From: Pseudobdellovibrionaceae bacterium
GTDB taxonomy: Bacteria; Bdellovibrionota; UBA1018; UBA6935
Reading direction: 5' to 3'
Length of the DNA: 34,529 nt
Assembly: GCA_002722705.1 (NCBI GenBank)
Contig: PBMP01000097.1
Location: 1 to 34,529 of the forward strand
Shown in pieces: positions 7,829 to 16,982 of the stretch. The notes below the pieces were generated by a model. It was given only the letters and a program-made list of their open reading frames with translations, was not told where the DNA came from and searched no databases. The stretch's first letter is position 1; the number at the start of each line of letters is the position of its first letter. The position numbers and the translations under genes were made by a program.

Positions 7829-9190
7829 ATGGAAACCATCAATCAGTTTTTATCAGCTGCGGTCGGTTATGTTTGGGGACTTCCCCTCGTAGTCACGCTT
7901 GTCTTCTCAGGTCTCTTCTTTTCTATATTTTTAGGAGGAATTCAATGGAAAGGATTCTTTCATGCGATTCGAGTCGTTAAAGGGACTTATGATGACAAAA
8001 ACGCTCCAGGGCAGATCAGTCATTTCCAAGCGTTGACCACTGCGCTCTCAGCTACCGTCGGATTAGGAAATATCGCTGGTGTTGCAGTAGCGATTCATAT
8101 TGGTGGTCCTGGTGCCACTTTTTGGATGGTCATGACAGGTCTAGTAGGAATGGCCACTAAGTTTTCTGAATGTAGTCTTGCATTGATGTACAGAGAAGTT
8201 GATGAAGATGGAATCCTCACCGGTGGTCCAATGTATTACATTGAACGAGGCTTAGGAAAAACCTGGAAACCTCTAGCCATCTTTTTTTCTTTTGCTGCAA
8301 TTGCATCGAGCTTTGGTGCTTCAAATATGTTTCAAACCAATCAAGTTGCAAATATTCTTTATAAAGCATTTGAAATTCCACACCTCATGACAGGTGTTTC
8401 CATAGCGGTTCTTACTGGAATTGTAATTATCGGTGGAATTCAAAGAATTGGACAAGTCACTGCGATTCTTGTTCCAGTCATGGGTGGAATTTATGTTCTC
8501 GGAGCCCTGCTCGTCATTGGAATGAACATTTCTGAAGTCCCTGGATTGATCTTTTTAATTATCAAAAGTGCGTTTACTGGAACTGCAGCGACGGGTGGAT
8601 TTGCTGGAATCGCTGTCTCTGAAGTTTTAAGACAAGGTGTGAAACGAGCTTGTTTTTCAAACGAAGCGGGACTCGGATCTGCACCAATGGCCCACGCAGC
8701 TGCGTCAACTAAAGAACCCATTCGAGAAGGAGTCGTTGCACTCCTTGAACCTTTTGTGGACACGGTAGTCATTTGTACCATGACCGCACTCGTTATTCTT
8801 CTTTCGGGAGCTTGGACTCAAGATGCTAATGGTGTGGAATTAACCGCAATTGCATTTGATTCTGCAATTCCTGGATTTGGAAAATACTTTGTTCCTGTCG
8901 CTGTTGCCCTGTTTGCTTACTCTACTCTTTTGAGTTGGTCTTATTATGGAGAAGTCTCCGTTCGGTACCTCTTTGGACAGCGAGGCATTCTTCCTTACAA
9001 GTTTGTATTTTGCCTTGCAGCTATTATAGGAGCCGTTTGGAAACTTGGACCAGTTATTGATTTCTCTGACATCATGTTGGGATTGATGGTCGTTCCTAAT
9101 CTCATTGGAGTTTATTTTCTGTTTCCTAAATTGAGAACAGCCACTCAAGATTACTTTAGGCGTCTAGACGCAGGGGATTTTGATCAATAA
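7829..9190 (+). CDS. Sodium:alanine/glycine symporter (AGCS family)
   Basis: 453 residues, about eleven membrane segments. 'TALSATVGLGNIAGVAVAI' near residue 75 and 'ACFSNEAGLGSAPMAHAAA' near 275 are the AGCS signatures; the conserved 'GGPMYYIERGLG' is also present. Family members bring alanine or glycine into the cell with Na+. Normal family length. AAGGA sits just before the ATG, and a TATAAT (7809-7814) lies 14 bases upstream of it with no well-spaced -35. Divergent from the NhaC-family antiporter across a 54-base gap. The distinction between alanine, glycine or a related amino acid as substrate is not possible here. Confidence 0.93.
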   Translation: METINQFLSAAVGYVWGLPLVVTLVFSGLFFSIFLGGIQWKGFFHAIRVVKGTYDDKNAPGQISHFQALTTALSATVGLGNIAGVAVAIHIGGPGATFWMVMTGLVGMATKFSECSLALMYREVDEDGILTGGPMYYIERGLGKTWKPLAIFFSFAAIASSFGASNMFQTNQVANILYKAFEIPHLMTGVSIAVLTGIVIIGGIQRIGQVTAILVPVMGGIYVLGALLVIGMNISEVPGLIFLIIKSAFTGTAATGGFAGIAVSEVLRQGVKRACFSNEAGLGSAPMAHAAASTKEPIREGVVALLEPFVDTVVICTMTALVILLSGAWTQDANGVELTAIAFDSAIPGFGKYFVPVAVALFAYSTLLSWSYYGEVSVRYLFGQRGILPYKFVFCLAAIIGAVWKLGPVIDFSDIMLGLMVVPNLIGVYFLFPKLRTATQDYFRRLDAGDFDQ

Positions 9191-9205
9191 AAACAAAGAC
9201 TTTCT

Positions 9206-9274
9206 CTATTCCTTGCAAATCTAAATTTTAGTTTTATAATTTATAAAAGTTATTTTTAGATTTGCAAGGAATAG
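9206..9274. repeat. Perfect 20-bp inverted repeat enclosing an AT palindrome; overlaps ATPase ribosome site
   Basis: CTATTCCTTGCAAATCTAAA at 9206-9225 is repeated exactly inverted at 9255-9274, with 29 bases between, themselves containing the palindrome TTTTATA-ATT-TATAAAA (9232-9248). The right arm contains AAGGA (9266-9270), the best ribosome site for the following ATPase gene, and the left arm contains its complement. In RNA the ribosome site would be locked in a 20-bp stem. It could also help end transcription from the symporter gene, though no clean T run follows. Confidence 0.85.
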
Positions 9275-9279
9275 TTATT

Positions 9280-10527
9280 TTGTCACATCACATCAATCGC
9301 CAAATTGAATCAAAACTATTGGATTTACTGAATACTTCCCCTGTCGTTTTCCTTAACGGACCAAGACAGGCAGGTAAAAGCACCTTGGTTCAAAAAATTT
9401 CTGAAAAAGACTTTCCTGCAGAATACGTCACATTTGATCATACATCTCAAATGGCAGCCGCCGCTCACTCCCCAAGAACCTACCTAGAGTCCAGAACCAG
9501 ATCCCTCATTATAGACGAAGTTCAACTTGTTCCAGAAATCTTTAGAGAACTTAAAGTAGTAGTCGATGAACTTAGAAGAAAAAGCAAAGAAAGACTCACA
9601 GGGAGATTTTTACTTACGGGATCTGCAAATGTACTTGCTCTACCAAAACTTTCTCAACCCCTCGTTGGAAGAATGGCAGTTCAAACGCTCTACCCCCTTT
9701 CTGGGACTGAAGTTCTTGATTCATCAAGCCAATTTCTGAAAAATCTTTTCAACCAAAACTTTCAAAACAAACCGAGCTCTTTTAAAGTCACTGAGATAAT
9801 AAAAAGGGCTACATTCCCTGAAATTTCAAACAGCTCTTTGCTTGAACGAAAAATATGGTTCGAAGGATATCTATCCACCATTCTACAAAGAGATGTCAAA
9901 ACCATTGCTGAAATTGATAAACTCAGCTCTCTTCCTAATCTTCTGCGTATTCTTGCGGGAAGAGCTGGTGGATTAGTGAATGATGCTGACATCGCAAGAG
10001 ATGTTGGACTCAACCCGGTGACTTCTAGAAACTATAAAACTCTTCTAAAAATGCTCTTCCTTACTTTTGAACTTAAGCCATGGTACCGCAATGTAAGTAA
10101 AAGACTAATAAAATCTCCTAAAGGCTTTTTAGTAGATACCTCTCTCCTATGCCACCTCCTTCAATATGATTTAGAAACTCTCGAACTGAAACGTCCCGAA
10201 CTCTACGGACACGTTTTTGAAAATTTTATTGCCTCTGAACTTCTTAAAATGACTAATAATTTTCATGACCCAATAGAGCTCTTTCACTTCAGAACAAGTG
10301 ATCACAAAGAAGTGGACTTTGTTTTACAAAAACCAGATGGAACTCTCGCTGGAATAGAGGTAAAAATGAGAGACCATGTAAAAGCTTCCGATTTTAAAGG
10401 CTTAAAAACCCTCCAAGAAATGACTCATACAGACTTCAAGTGCGGTGCAGTACTCTATCAAGGGAACGAAATTATTCCATTTGGCCCCTCTCTCTGGGCA
10501 CTACCGGTTCATCTTCTCTGGTCTTAA
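9280..10527 (+). CDS. AAA+ ATPase with DUF4143 domain
   Basis: 415 residues from a TTG at 9280, 9 bases after AAGGA; an earlier in-frame TTG at 9262 has no ribosome site and lies inside the inverted repeat. Walker A is GPRQAGKST at 27-35, Walker B 'SLIIDEVQ' at 75-82, with a sensor-like 'LTGSANV' near 107. The C-terminal half is DUF4143: 'FENFIASELL', then 'EVDFVL' and 'GIEVK', a spacing that fits the PD-(D/E)xK nuclease-like fold. This family is widespread and scattered in bacteria and archaea; its role is unproven, and defence or mobile-element links have been suggested. Isolated single gene between housekeeping genes, so likely acquired. The preceding hairpin suggests translational control. 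Confidence 0.9.
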   Translation: MSHHINRQIESKLLDLLNTSPVVFLNGPRQAGKSTLVQKISEKDFPAEYVTFDHTSQMAAAAHSPRTYLESRTRSLIIDEVQLVPEIFRELKVVVDELRRKSKERLTGRFLLTGSANVLALPKLSQPLVGRMAVQTLYPLSGTEVLDSSSQFLKNLFNQNFQNKPSSFKVTEIIKRATFPEISNSSLLERKIWFEGYLSTILQRDVKTIAEIDKLSSLPNLLRILAGRAGGLVNDADIARDVGLNPVTSRNYKTLLKMLFLTFELKPWYRNVSKRLIKSPKGFLVDTSLLCHLLQYDLETLELKRPELYGHVFENFIASELLKMTNNFHDPIELFHFRTSDHKEVDFVLQKPDGTLAGIEVKMRDHVKASDFKGLKTLQEMTHTDFKCGAVLYQGNEIIPFGPSLWALPVHLLWS

Positions 10528-10595
10528 GAACTCTCCCCTACCCTTCAGCTCACACTTACGATATGACTTTTTTATCTAAATAAGGAGACTCTGAA

Positions 10596-11246
10596 ATGAA
10601 AATTTTTATCGATAGTGCTGAAATTGAAGAGATTAAAGCAGCTGCTCAAACAGGTTTAGTGGACGGTATTACAACAAATCCTTCTCTCGTTGCTCGCTCT
10701 GGAAGAAACTTTAAAGAACTTCTTGAAGAAATTACCTCATATATCCATGGCCCAATCTCAGCCGAAGTCACTGAAAACGATGCAAACTCGATGTTTGAGC
10801 AAGGAAAAGAGCTCGCTAAAATTCATGAAAATATTGTGATCAAAGTTCCATTAAACACCGAAGGACTCATCGCCACTCAAAAGTTTTCTTCTGAAGGCAT
10901 CAAAACAAATGTGACCCTTTGTTTTTCAGCAAATCAAGCATGGCTTGCTGCTAAATCAGGTGCGACTTATATTTCTCCTTTTGTAGGACGTTTAGATGAC
11001 ATTTCTTCTGATGGAATGGCTCTGATATCGGATATCCGTACGGTGTACGATAATTATCAGTACGAAACCCAAATTTTAGTTGCAAGCATTCGACACCCGG
11101 AACACGTTCTCCAAAGCATTCTTATTGGTGCAGATGTGGCAACCATTCCTTATAAAGTTTTTATGCAACTCATCAAACATCCACTCACTACCGCAGGCCT
11201 AGAAACATTCATGAAAGATTGGAATCAAGCATCGCCAAACCAATGA
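10596..11246 (+). CDS. tal: Transaldolase, small (subfamily 3B) type
   Basis: 216 residues, the usual length of the compact transaldolase/fructose-6-phosphate aldolase family. 'MKIFIDSA', 'DGITTNPSL' and 'ISAEV' mark the TIM barrel; the Schiff-base lysine is K83 in 'VIKVPL'. 'SPFVGRLDD' has Phe (129) where true fructose-6-phosphate aldolases carry Tyr, favouring transaldolase activity: transfer of dihydroxyacetone between sedoheptulose-7-phosphate and glyceraldehyde-3-phosphate in the non-oxidative pentose phosphate pathway. Cytoplasmic. AAGGAG lies 8 bases before the ATG. No pathway partners are adjacent; the next gene (an outer-membrane protein) follows after 31 bases. Confidence 0.95.
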   Translation: MKIFIDSAEIEEIKAAAQTGLVDGITTNPSLVARSGRNFKELLEEITSYIHGPISAEVTENDANSMFEQGKELAKIHENIVIKVPLNTEGLIATQKFSSEGIKTNVTLCFSANQAWLAAKSGATYISPFVGRLDDISSDGMALISDIRTVYDNYQYETQILVASIRHPEHVLQSILIGADVATIPYKVFMQLIKHPLTTAGLETFMKDWNQASPNQ

Positions 11247-11277
11247 CTTTGCGAATCACTCCCTCTTCCCTGAAAAT

Positions 11278-12039
11278 ATGAGAATGAATATTCTCTACTG
11301 GGCTTTCACTCTCTTCTTTATTTCTGGATCGATCAGTTATGCAGAAGAAGAATTTGATCTTGAATCCCATGAAGAATCTCCTCAAGCACAGACTGAGACA
11401 AAAGCTCAAGAAGATTTAAAAGAAATCACAGAGGATACAGAAACTTCACCTGTTTCTCAGGATCTCGCCTACGAATACGACCCAAGAATTCCAAGACATC
11501 TTTTTTTTCAACCCAATATGGGGCTCAGTATTTACTACTCACCTAATGCTCTTGGAGATAGCGTACTTGGTGCGGGAAAAAAAATGTCTGGAGTCTCTCT
11601 TGAATACGAATACCAACCTGTTTTTTTTCAAAAATTTGGAGTTTTAGGTTTTGGCCCCAATATCAGCCTATATCCTACTACTCCTGTAGGAGCTGTTTCT
11701 GATCAAATCTATTCAAACTTTTCTGTTGGAGCTCAAGTCACTTATCAACTTCGATATTTTGATAATCAACCCTTTGTTCCTTTTGCTCGATACCGAGCAG
11801 AATATTGGAACTACAATTTAAAGTCCGTTGGAAAAGGCCGATTTTTAGCCCATGGCCCTGCAGCTGGTGGCATGTTTTTTTTGAACTGGTTTGATGAACA
11901 TTCTGCAAATGGTTTTTATCAAGACTGGGGCGTTCTTAGATCTTATTTGGTCGGCGAAGTTCGTTTTCTTAAAGGAGAAGACGCAAATTTTCTTTTGGAC
12001 GCTCAATCCTATTTTTTTGGATTAAGAATGGAATTTTAA
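11278..12039 (+). CDS. Probable outer-membrane beta-barrel protein
   Basis: 253 residues. A signal peptide (about 1-22, ending 'SISYA') precedes an acidic Glu/Gln/Thr-rich linker (23-60) and then alternating aromatic strands ending in '...SYFFGLRMEF', with the terminal Phe typical of proteins inserted by the Bam machinery. The start may be either of two Met codons (11278 or 11284); neither has a strong ribosome site. It follows the transaldolase gene by 31 bases and may be read through from it. No specific family is recognised; similar proteins are typically annotated as hypothetical outer-membrane proteins. Confidence 0.78.
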   Translation: MRMNILYWAFTLFFISGSISYAEEEFDLESHEESPQAQTETKAQEDLKEITEDTETSPVSQDLAYEYDPRIPRHLFFQPNMGLSIYYSPNALGDSVLGAGKKMSGVSLEYEYQPVFFQKFGVLGFGPNISLYPTTPVGAVSDQIYSNFSVGAQVTYQLRYFDNQPFVPFARYRAEYWNYNLKSVGKGRFLAHGPAAGGMFFLNWFDEHSANGFYQDWGVLRSYLVGEVRFLKGEDANFLLDAQSYFFGLRMEF

Positions 12040-12168
12040 AAAAACCTCCTCATTTCCTTCTTTTTCTGTTTATTTTGTGGTCATTTCAGACACATTATTC
12101 TTTGATTAAAATCGAGGTAAAATAAAAGAATCTCTGATAAAAATCCGAATAGATTTGAGGGGGCTATT

Positions 12169-13713
12169 TTGCAAAGCTATTCATTAAAAAATTTAGTTGG
12201 GGTTTTTTGCGTCCTTTTCATCGCTTCTGGTTGTAAAATCCAACCTGGAGCTTTAGAAATCACCGTTTCAGACCAAGATTCAACTGAAGTGACACCAGAA
12301 GAACAGGAACCTGTTATAAATGATTCCGAGATTACTTCAGTCACTCGAGTGGATCCCTTACAAGAACTCCACCTTCAAATTCAAACGAACGGACCTGTTG
12401 ATCAAATCCAAGTCCGAGTCTTTGCCGATTTGAATGGGAATCCGGACTTCAATCAAGTCCTTCACACCTCACTTTCTTCTAGTTCTACCTACGACTATTC
12501 AAACGCATCCCTAGAAGCAGGACGAATCCACGTCCAAATTCAACTTCTCCTCGATCATGCAATAGAAGACGAATGGCTTGAAGCCTTTGAACTTACAGAA
12601 ATCCCTCAAACGGATCCTGTCACAATAAGCGGTTTTAATCGAACAGGCAGTGACCAAGAACTTCATCTGAGTGCACAACTCAGTGGAGTTCCTTCTCTCC
12701 TCCGATGGGTTATCTTTGGTTCTTCAAATGGAGCTTTAGATTCGAATCAAGTGATCGCATTTGAAAGTGATTCAGCAGCACCGTTTGAGCTTCATCATCT
12801 CTCTCTATCTGCAGGACTTTATTTTGTATTAGCTCAGGTTTTTGAAGACGGGGAGGTGATCTCTGCTCATCAAGAATCTTTTGAGATTGAAGCAAATGAT
12901 CCACCTCCTCCAGCAGGAGATCGGACTTTGGGATGTGGAAATACCCAGCTTGATCTCTTAGGATCTCTTTACAATGGACACTCTCAAAAAAGAGTAGGAA
13001 ACATTACCGTTTCTGGAACTTCAAGACCTTATGGAATTCGACTCCCAGACTCCTACGACCCGACCATCGCATATCCAATTGTGTATATGTTCCATGGATG
13101 CGGAGGGAGTCACACTCAATTGTTAAACAACACGTGGGAATATGTCGCCTGGGGCAATGACGAAGCTATTGTCGTTTATGGAAAATCCATTGGTCGCTGT
13201 TGGGATCTCAATAGTGGAGGTGTGGATTTTGCGTATTATGATGCTCTTAAAGACCACATTGAATCGCTCGTTTGTGCACAGCCTTCAAGAAGATATGCTC
13301 AAGGACATAGTTCCGGAGGCTATATGACCCATCGTTTGGGTTGTTCACGAGATTTTAGAGCAATCGCTGCAAATGCAGGGGGATCTCCTTCTTCAGGAAT
13401 GAGCTGTACAGGACCTATTCCTGTTTTTATGTCTCACAATTTAAACGATTCAGTGGTTCCTCTGAGCCAGTCCCATGCAGCTCGAGATTTTTGGATTAAC
13501 CGCAATCAGTGCTCACAAACAACCCAAGCTTATCCACGTCCTAACGGGTGTAGCGATGATCCAACCTGCTCGTGCGTAGAGTATATGAGCTGCAGTGAGC
13601 CTCTCATTTATTGCACAAGACAAGGTCCTTCAAATAACAGTCACCAACTTCCAAGTTGGTTTAATGGAGCTGCTGCTTCCCACTTTAAATCCCCGGATTT
13701 TGGGACGAAATAA
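12169..13713 (+). CDS. Lipoprotein esterase, PHB-depolymerase/feruloyl-esterase type, with two Ig-like repeats
   Basis: 514 residues from a TTG (12169) preceded by GAGGGGG. The N-terminus is a lipoprotein signal with the lipobox 'FIASGC' (Cys22). Residues about 55-145 and 151-242 are two related beta-rich repeats ('QELHL' near the start and 'SLxAG' near the end of each). After a proline linker (245-248) comes an alpha/beta hydrolase: 'YPIVYMFHGCGG' with oxyanion region near 305-313, nucleophile S381 in GHSSGG, a likely acid D427 ('NDSVVP') and a likely base H492. The fold group covers extracellular poly(hydroxyalkanoate) depolymerases and feruloyl/acetylxylan esterases. Many cysteines (for example 446-482) suggest disulphides outside the cytoplasm. 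Anchored in the outer membrane; the substrate cannot be settled from sequence. Confidence 0.88.
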   Translation: MQSYSLKNLVGVFCVLFIASGCKIQPGALEITVSDQDSTEVTPEEQEPVINDSEITSVTRVDPLQELHLQIQTNGPVDQIQVRVFADLNGNPDFNQVLHTSLSSSSTYDYSNASLEAGRIHVQIQLLLDHAIEDEWLEAFELTEIPQTDPVTISGFNRTGSDQELHLSAQLSGVPSLLRWVIFGSSNGALDSNQVIAFESDSAAPFELHHLSLSAGLYFVLAQVFEDGEVISAHQESFEIEANDPPPPAGDRTLGCGNTQLDLLGSLYNGHSQKRVGNITVSGTSRPYGIRLPDSYDPTIAYPIVYMFHGCGGSHTQLLNNTWEYVAWGNDEAIVVYGKSIGRCWDLNSGGVDFAYYDALKDHIESLVCAQPSRRYAQGHSSGGYMTHRLGCSRDFRAIAANAGGSPSSGMSCTGPIPVFMSHNLNDSVVPLSQSHAARDFWINRNQCSQTTQAYPRPNGCSDDPTCSCVEYMSCSEPLIYCTRQGPSNNSHQLPSWFNGAAASHFKSPDFGTK

Positions 13714-13746
13714 GAAACACTTAAGGAGTCACTGAGACTTTGCTAG

Positions 13747-13929
13747 ATTGGAGATATTGAGTCTTTCAGAGAAGTACTCACAGCTCACCTCATGTCTGTT
13801 AATAAATCAAAACTTGCTCAAAAAGCGGGACTCGGTCGCCAAACGCTTTATGACTTGATCGATCCAAAAAAAGAATTTAATCCGGAACTTTCAACGATAA
13901 CCGCTCTTTTTCAAATTATTGCCGCTTAA
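13747..13929 (+). pseudogene. Truncated helix-turn-helix antitoxin-like gene
   Basis: The frame is open from 13747 to the TAA at 13927-13929. Its product ends '...KLAQKAGLGRQTLYDLID' followed by 'NPELSTITALFQIIAA', the C-terminal HTH of the 'putative addiction module antidote' (HigA2-like) family, which is normally about 100 residues. Only an internal ATG (13792, 45 codons) is available, without a ribosome site; an upstream in-frame stop (13744-13746) removes the N-terminal half and an orphan AAGGAG stands at 13723. No toxin gene is adjacent. Most likely a decayed antitoxin remnant; a short functional HTH peptide from 13792 is possible. Confidence 0.55.
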
Positions 13930-13967
13930 TGATACACAATCTCAAACTTATTTGATATGTTGCGTCA

Positions 13968-15134
13968 ATGAATAAAAAAGTCATTGGTATTGCAGTCCTT
14001 TTTGTTTCTCTTTCCGTACAGGCGGGGTGGAAAGAACGAATTGGAGCTTGGTTTGGTAAAGAAGAAAAACAAACTTCTAATGCTCCAGCTCCTCAAAGAT
14101 CGGTCGACCCTTATCGATCAATGTTAGATCTCATTGAAGACGACATGACCATTTGGCCAGGAAAACCTTTTTTTAAGCAAATTTTTGTTAAAGAAATCTC
14201 CTCTGTTAAAATCAACCTCATTGGAGAGGTACATATTGAACCTTCTCACTCGAATAAAATAGAAATTGAAGTTCTTTCTGAAGAGAAAAAACCAAAAAAG
14301 CTTAAGGTCAGTAATCACCAAAACGTGATTTCAATCCAAGTTCTTTCTCCAGGTACTGATGAAGAAAAACCTGTAAAAAAATCAGGAAGAAAAACGATAT
14401 CCACGACCACAGTCTCTCAAACTAAAAACGGAAAAGTTACCATTAAAAAAACAACAAGAACGGCTGGACTATTTGGATTTTTTTCTAAAAAAACAACAGT
14501 AGATCTGTCTTATTTGAAATTCAAAATTAAACTTCCACCAGCTCTCATTAATCAATTAGAAGTCTCATCTCCCCTTGGAAGAATTCAAGTCAACGGTCTT
14601 CAGTTACCTCATGCAAACCGCCTTTCTTTAAAGACTCACGTCGCTGATATTTCAATTTCATATTCCACTCTTCCTGGAGTTCTCACCACTTCAACTCATC
14701 AAGGAAAAACTCATTTGTCTCACCTCAAGGCAAAAGGAGTAGAAATCAAGTCCTCAACTGGAAACGTGCAGATGAATACGATCCAAGCTACAAATGGAAT
14801 CCTTTTAAACACCAATAATAGTAATGTGAGCTCCAGAACTGTAACGGGTGATCTTAATATAAATACTCAAACAGGCAATGTCTCCATTAAACAGGCAACT
14901 GGAGATGTGAGCGTTCAAACTTTAATCGGACAAATTGAAGTCTCTGGAGTAAAAGGAGCGGTTTTTGTTGAAACAATGGCTGGTAATATCCAATTAAACA
15001 ATCCTCATGCAGAGTCTGAATGGACTCGAACCAGTATCGGGACCGTAAGAGGTCAAACCCAAAAAAGCCTTCGACTTCCGAGAGAAGTTTTACCTTTTGC
15101 AAAGGATAGTTCTTGCGAAAAACTCTATCAATAG
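13968..15134 (+). CDS. Exported DUF4097-like beta-repeat protein
   Basis: 388 residues. Signal peptide 1-19 (MNKKVIGIAVLFVSLSVQA). Residues 60-130 resemble the N-terminal strand segment of DUF4097/adhesin-like proteins; 130-170 is a Lys/Thr-rich insertion; from about 180 to 360 short repeating strands ('GDVSVQTLIGQIEVSG', 'GNVSIKQATG') form a beta-helix-like array typical of DUF4097. No catalytic residues are expected; these proteins are thought to be envelope-associated and are often near anti-sigma or stress genes. The ATG has no clear SD. A small lipoprotein gene follows after 7 bases and is probably co-transcribed. Confidence 0.78.
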   Translation: MNKKVIGIAVLFVSLSVQAGWKERIGAWFGKEEKQTSNAPAPQRSVDPYRSMLDLIEDDMTIWPGKPFFKQIFVKEISSVKINLIGEVHIEPSHSNKIEIEVLSEEKKPKKLKVSNHQNVISIQVLSPGTDEEKPVKKSGRKTISTTTVSQTKNGKVTIKKTTRTAGLFGFFSKKTTVDLSYLKFKIKLPPALINQLEVSSPLGRIQVNGLQLPHANRLSLKTHVADISISYSTLPGVLTTSTHQGKTHLSHLKAKGVEIKSSTGNVQMNTIQATNGILLNTNNSNVSSRTVTGDLNINTQTGNVSIKQATGDVSVQTLIGQIEVSGVKGAVFVETMAGNIQLNNPHAESEWTRTSIGTVRGQTQKSLRLPREVLPFAKDSSCEKLYQ

Positions 15135-15141
15135 GTTACTG

Positions 15142-15702
15142 ATGCGACTGGGTGTTTTATTTTTATTCTTTTTTTGTGGATGTGGGTTACCCATTTCTCC
15201 TTATTCTGTCCAAGGAGACTCTCTCTCGTCTCGATCTTTTCAAGCCCCACCTTCATTAAAATGGAATGATATCTTTGATGAGGCATGGATTTGTCACCAG
15301 GCGATCACTCCACAAAAACAGCTTTCCGAAATTATTCTCACTCGCAGAGGAAATTTAATTTATTTCTGGGCAGTCTCTACTACAAAAACTCAAAAGATTA
15401 TATTTAAAGAAAATTCAAATGAAATAGAAACGTTAGAGTTTTCAAGACAATCCAGTAATCCTTCAAAAAGACATGCCTCTAGCAAAGTTTCGTTAGACTC
15501 GCTGATTGAATTTAAAATGGACATTGATTCTGCTGAAGTGACTTTAATTGAAAAACCACTGAGCTTTCATCCAAAATCTAAAACGTTACTCTCACTGTCT
15601 GAATGTTCCCCTGAAAATAGGAATTCATTTTTAAATAAAACTTTTGAAAAGATTCCTAAAAAAGTTTCAGAACAGAAAATAATTTTAAGTCCAATTCCGT
15701 AA
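15142..15702 (+). CDS. Small putative lipoprotein
   Basis: 186 residues from the ATG at 15142 (7 bases after the preceding stop, with AATAGG just before it); an earlier in-frame TTG at 15097 overlapping the previous gene is less likely. The N-terminus MRLGVLFLFFFCGCG is a lipoprotein-type signal with Cys12 or Cys14 as the modified residue; the lipobox is imperfect. The remainder has no recognised domain. Paired with the upstream DUF4097-like gene, so probably an envelope partner of it. It ends 14 bases from the convergent receiver-TPR gene, with no visible terminator between. Confidence 0.7.
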   Translation: MRLGVLFLFFFCGCGLPISPYSVQGDSLSSRSFQAPPSLKWNDIFDEAWICHQAITPQKQLSEIILTRRGNLIYFWAVSTTKTQKIIFKENSNEIETLEFSRQSSNPSKRHASSKVSLDSLIEFKMDIDSAEVTLIEKPLSFHPKSKTLLSLSECSPENRNSFLNKTFEKIPKKVSEQKIILSPIP

Positions 15703-15716
15703 AGGATATCAGAAGT

Positions 15717-16982
15717 TTAATCTTCTAATATTTCATTCAAACGAATCTTAGAAACCTCATGTAAAGGATCTAATTCCAAGGCTTTTTTCCAACTTTCTTT
15801 CGCTTTTTGGACCAAGTTTTTCTTTAAATACAATTCCCCCAAACGACAATGAAGATCTGGATAAAAACTCATTTGTGAAAGTCCCATTTCTAATAATGCA
15901 ATCGCCTTTTCTACAAATCCCAATTGTTCATAAGCTTTAGAGAATTCAAGATATCCATCAATCAAATATGGATTGATTTCCAAGGCTTTTTTAAAGTATG
16001 GGAGAGCTGCATCGACTCCTCGTGCTTGCTGGAGTGCTCTTGCCATTTCTAAATTCACTTCATCTGAAGAAGGAGCTTTTTTTAAAAGATCATCTAAAAT
16101 TTGAACACCGCCTTCGAGTTGACCACTGGATCTCAATTTTTTTGACTCTGCGAGAATAGCATCGATTTCTTTTTCAAATTTCGTTTGGTTCATCACTTCA
16201 TCAATTCTTGTTTTCAGTTCGGTAAGGCCAAATGGCTTTAGAAGATACTGATCAACTTTTGAGCGTGCAGCAGAAATGATTTTAACTCTCTCCATAGAGG
16301 ACTGAGAGGTAATCATTAAAAAAGGAATCGATGTCAAAGTAGCTTCATTTTTACACGCTTTTAGAAGTCCAGCCCCGCTTAATCGAGGCATTTCCCAGTC
16401 TGAAATAATCAGTCCAACAGATTCATACGCTTTTTTTAAATAAAGTAAAGCAGACTCTCCTTCTGAAAACACGACCACTTTTTTAAACCCCAAAGCTTCT
16501 AAAAACTCAGAAACCATTTCACGAGCACCTGGATTATCATCAACTAAAACCACTTCTTTTTGCGGACCATGAATTGATTTTGAAAGAACTTCATTAATTT
16601 TTTCTGAAAGAAGTTTTAATCGAAAAGGTTTAACGACATAAGAATCGACCATATGTTCTGCCGCAAGTAATACTTTCTCTGTTTCTTCTGAAATAGGAGC
16701 TGTAGCAATTAAAAAAGGCAAATTTTTAAATTTTGGATGTTGACGGACAGTCTTTAAAAGCTCAATCCCAGTCATCCGAGGCATATCCCAGTCTGAAATA
16801 ATAAAGTCAATGCTTGAGTCTTTTTCCAAAACCTGAATAGCTTCCCCTCCTTCTGTAACTGCTGTTATTTTCTTAGCTCCAAGTTCTTCCAAAAACTCAC
16901 ACATCATTTCTCTAGATTCGGGGTCATCTTCAACCACCAAAAAATGAAGTTCTTCTGTTTTAAAATTTGGATAATCACTCAT
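15717..16982 (-). CDS. Double response-regulator receiver with TPR repeats
   Basis: 421 residues. Two receiver domains: 12-133 with phosphorylation site D64 ('ISDWDMP') and conserved K118, and 142-265 with D195 ('ISDWEMP') and K249. A third part, about 270-421, consists of tetratricopeptide repeats ('EMARALQQA', 'YFKKALEINP', 'WKKALELDP'), a protein-binding scaffold. There is no DNA-binding or enzymatic output, so the protein probably acts by phosphorylation-dependent protein contacts. Its start overlaps the end of the upstream receiver-kinase gene by 8 bases (translational coupling), making it the last step of a three-gene phosphorelay. Cytoplasmic. Confidence 0.93.
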   Translation of the reverse strand: MSDYPNFKTEELHFLVVEDDPESREMMCEFLEELGAKKITAVTEGGEAIQVLEKDSSIDFIISDWDMPRMTGIELLKTVRQHPKFKNLPFLIATAPISEETEKVLLAAEHMVDSYVVKPFRLKLLSEKINEVLSKSIHGPQKEVVLVDDNPGAREMVSEFLEALGFKKVVVFSEGESALLYLKKAYESVGLIISDWEMPRLSGAGLLKACKNEATLTSIPFLMITSQSSMERVKIISAARSKVDQYLLKPFGLTELKTRIDEVMNQTKFEKEIDAILAESKKLRSSGQLEGGVQILDDLLKKAPSSDEVNLEMARALQQARGVDAALPYFKKALEINPYLIDGYLEFSKAYEQLGFVEKAIALLEMGLSQMSFYPDLHCRLGELYLKKNLVQKAKESWKKALELDPLHEVSKIRLNEILED

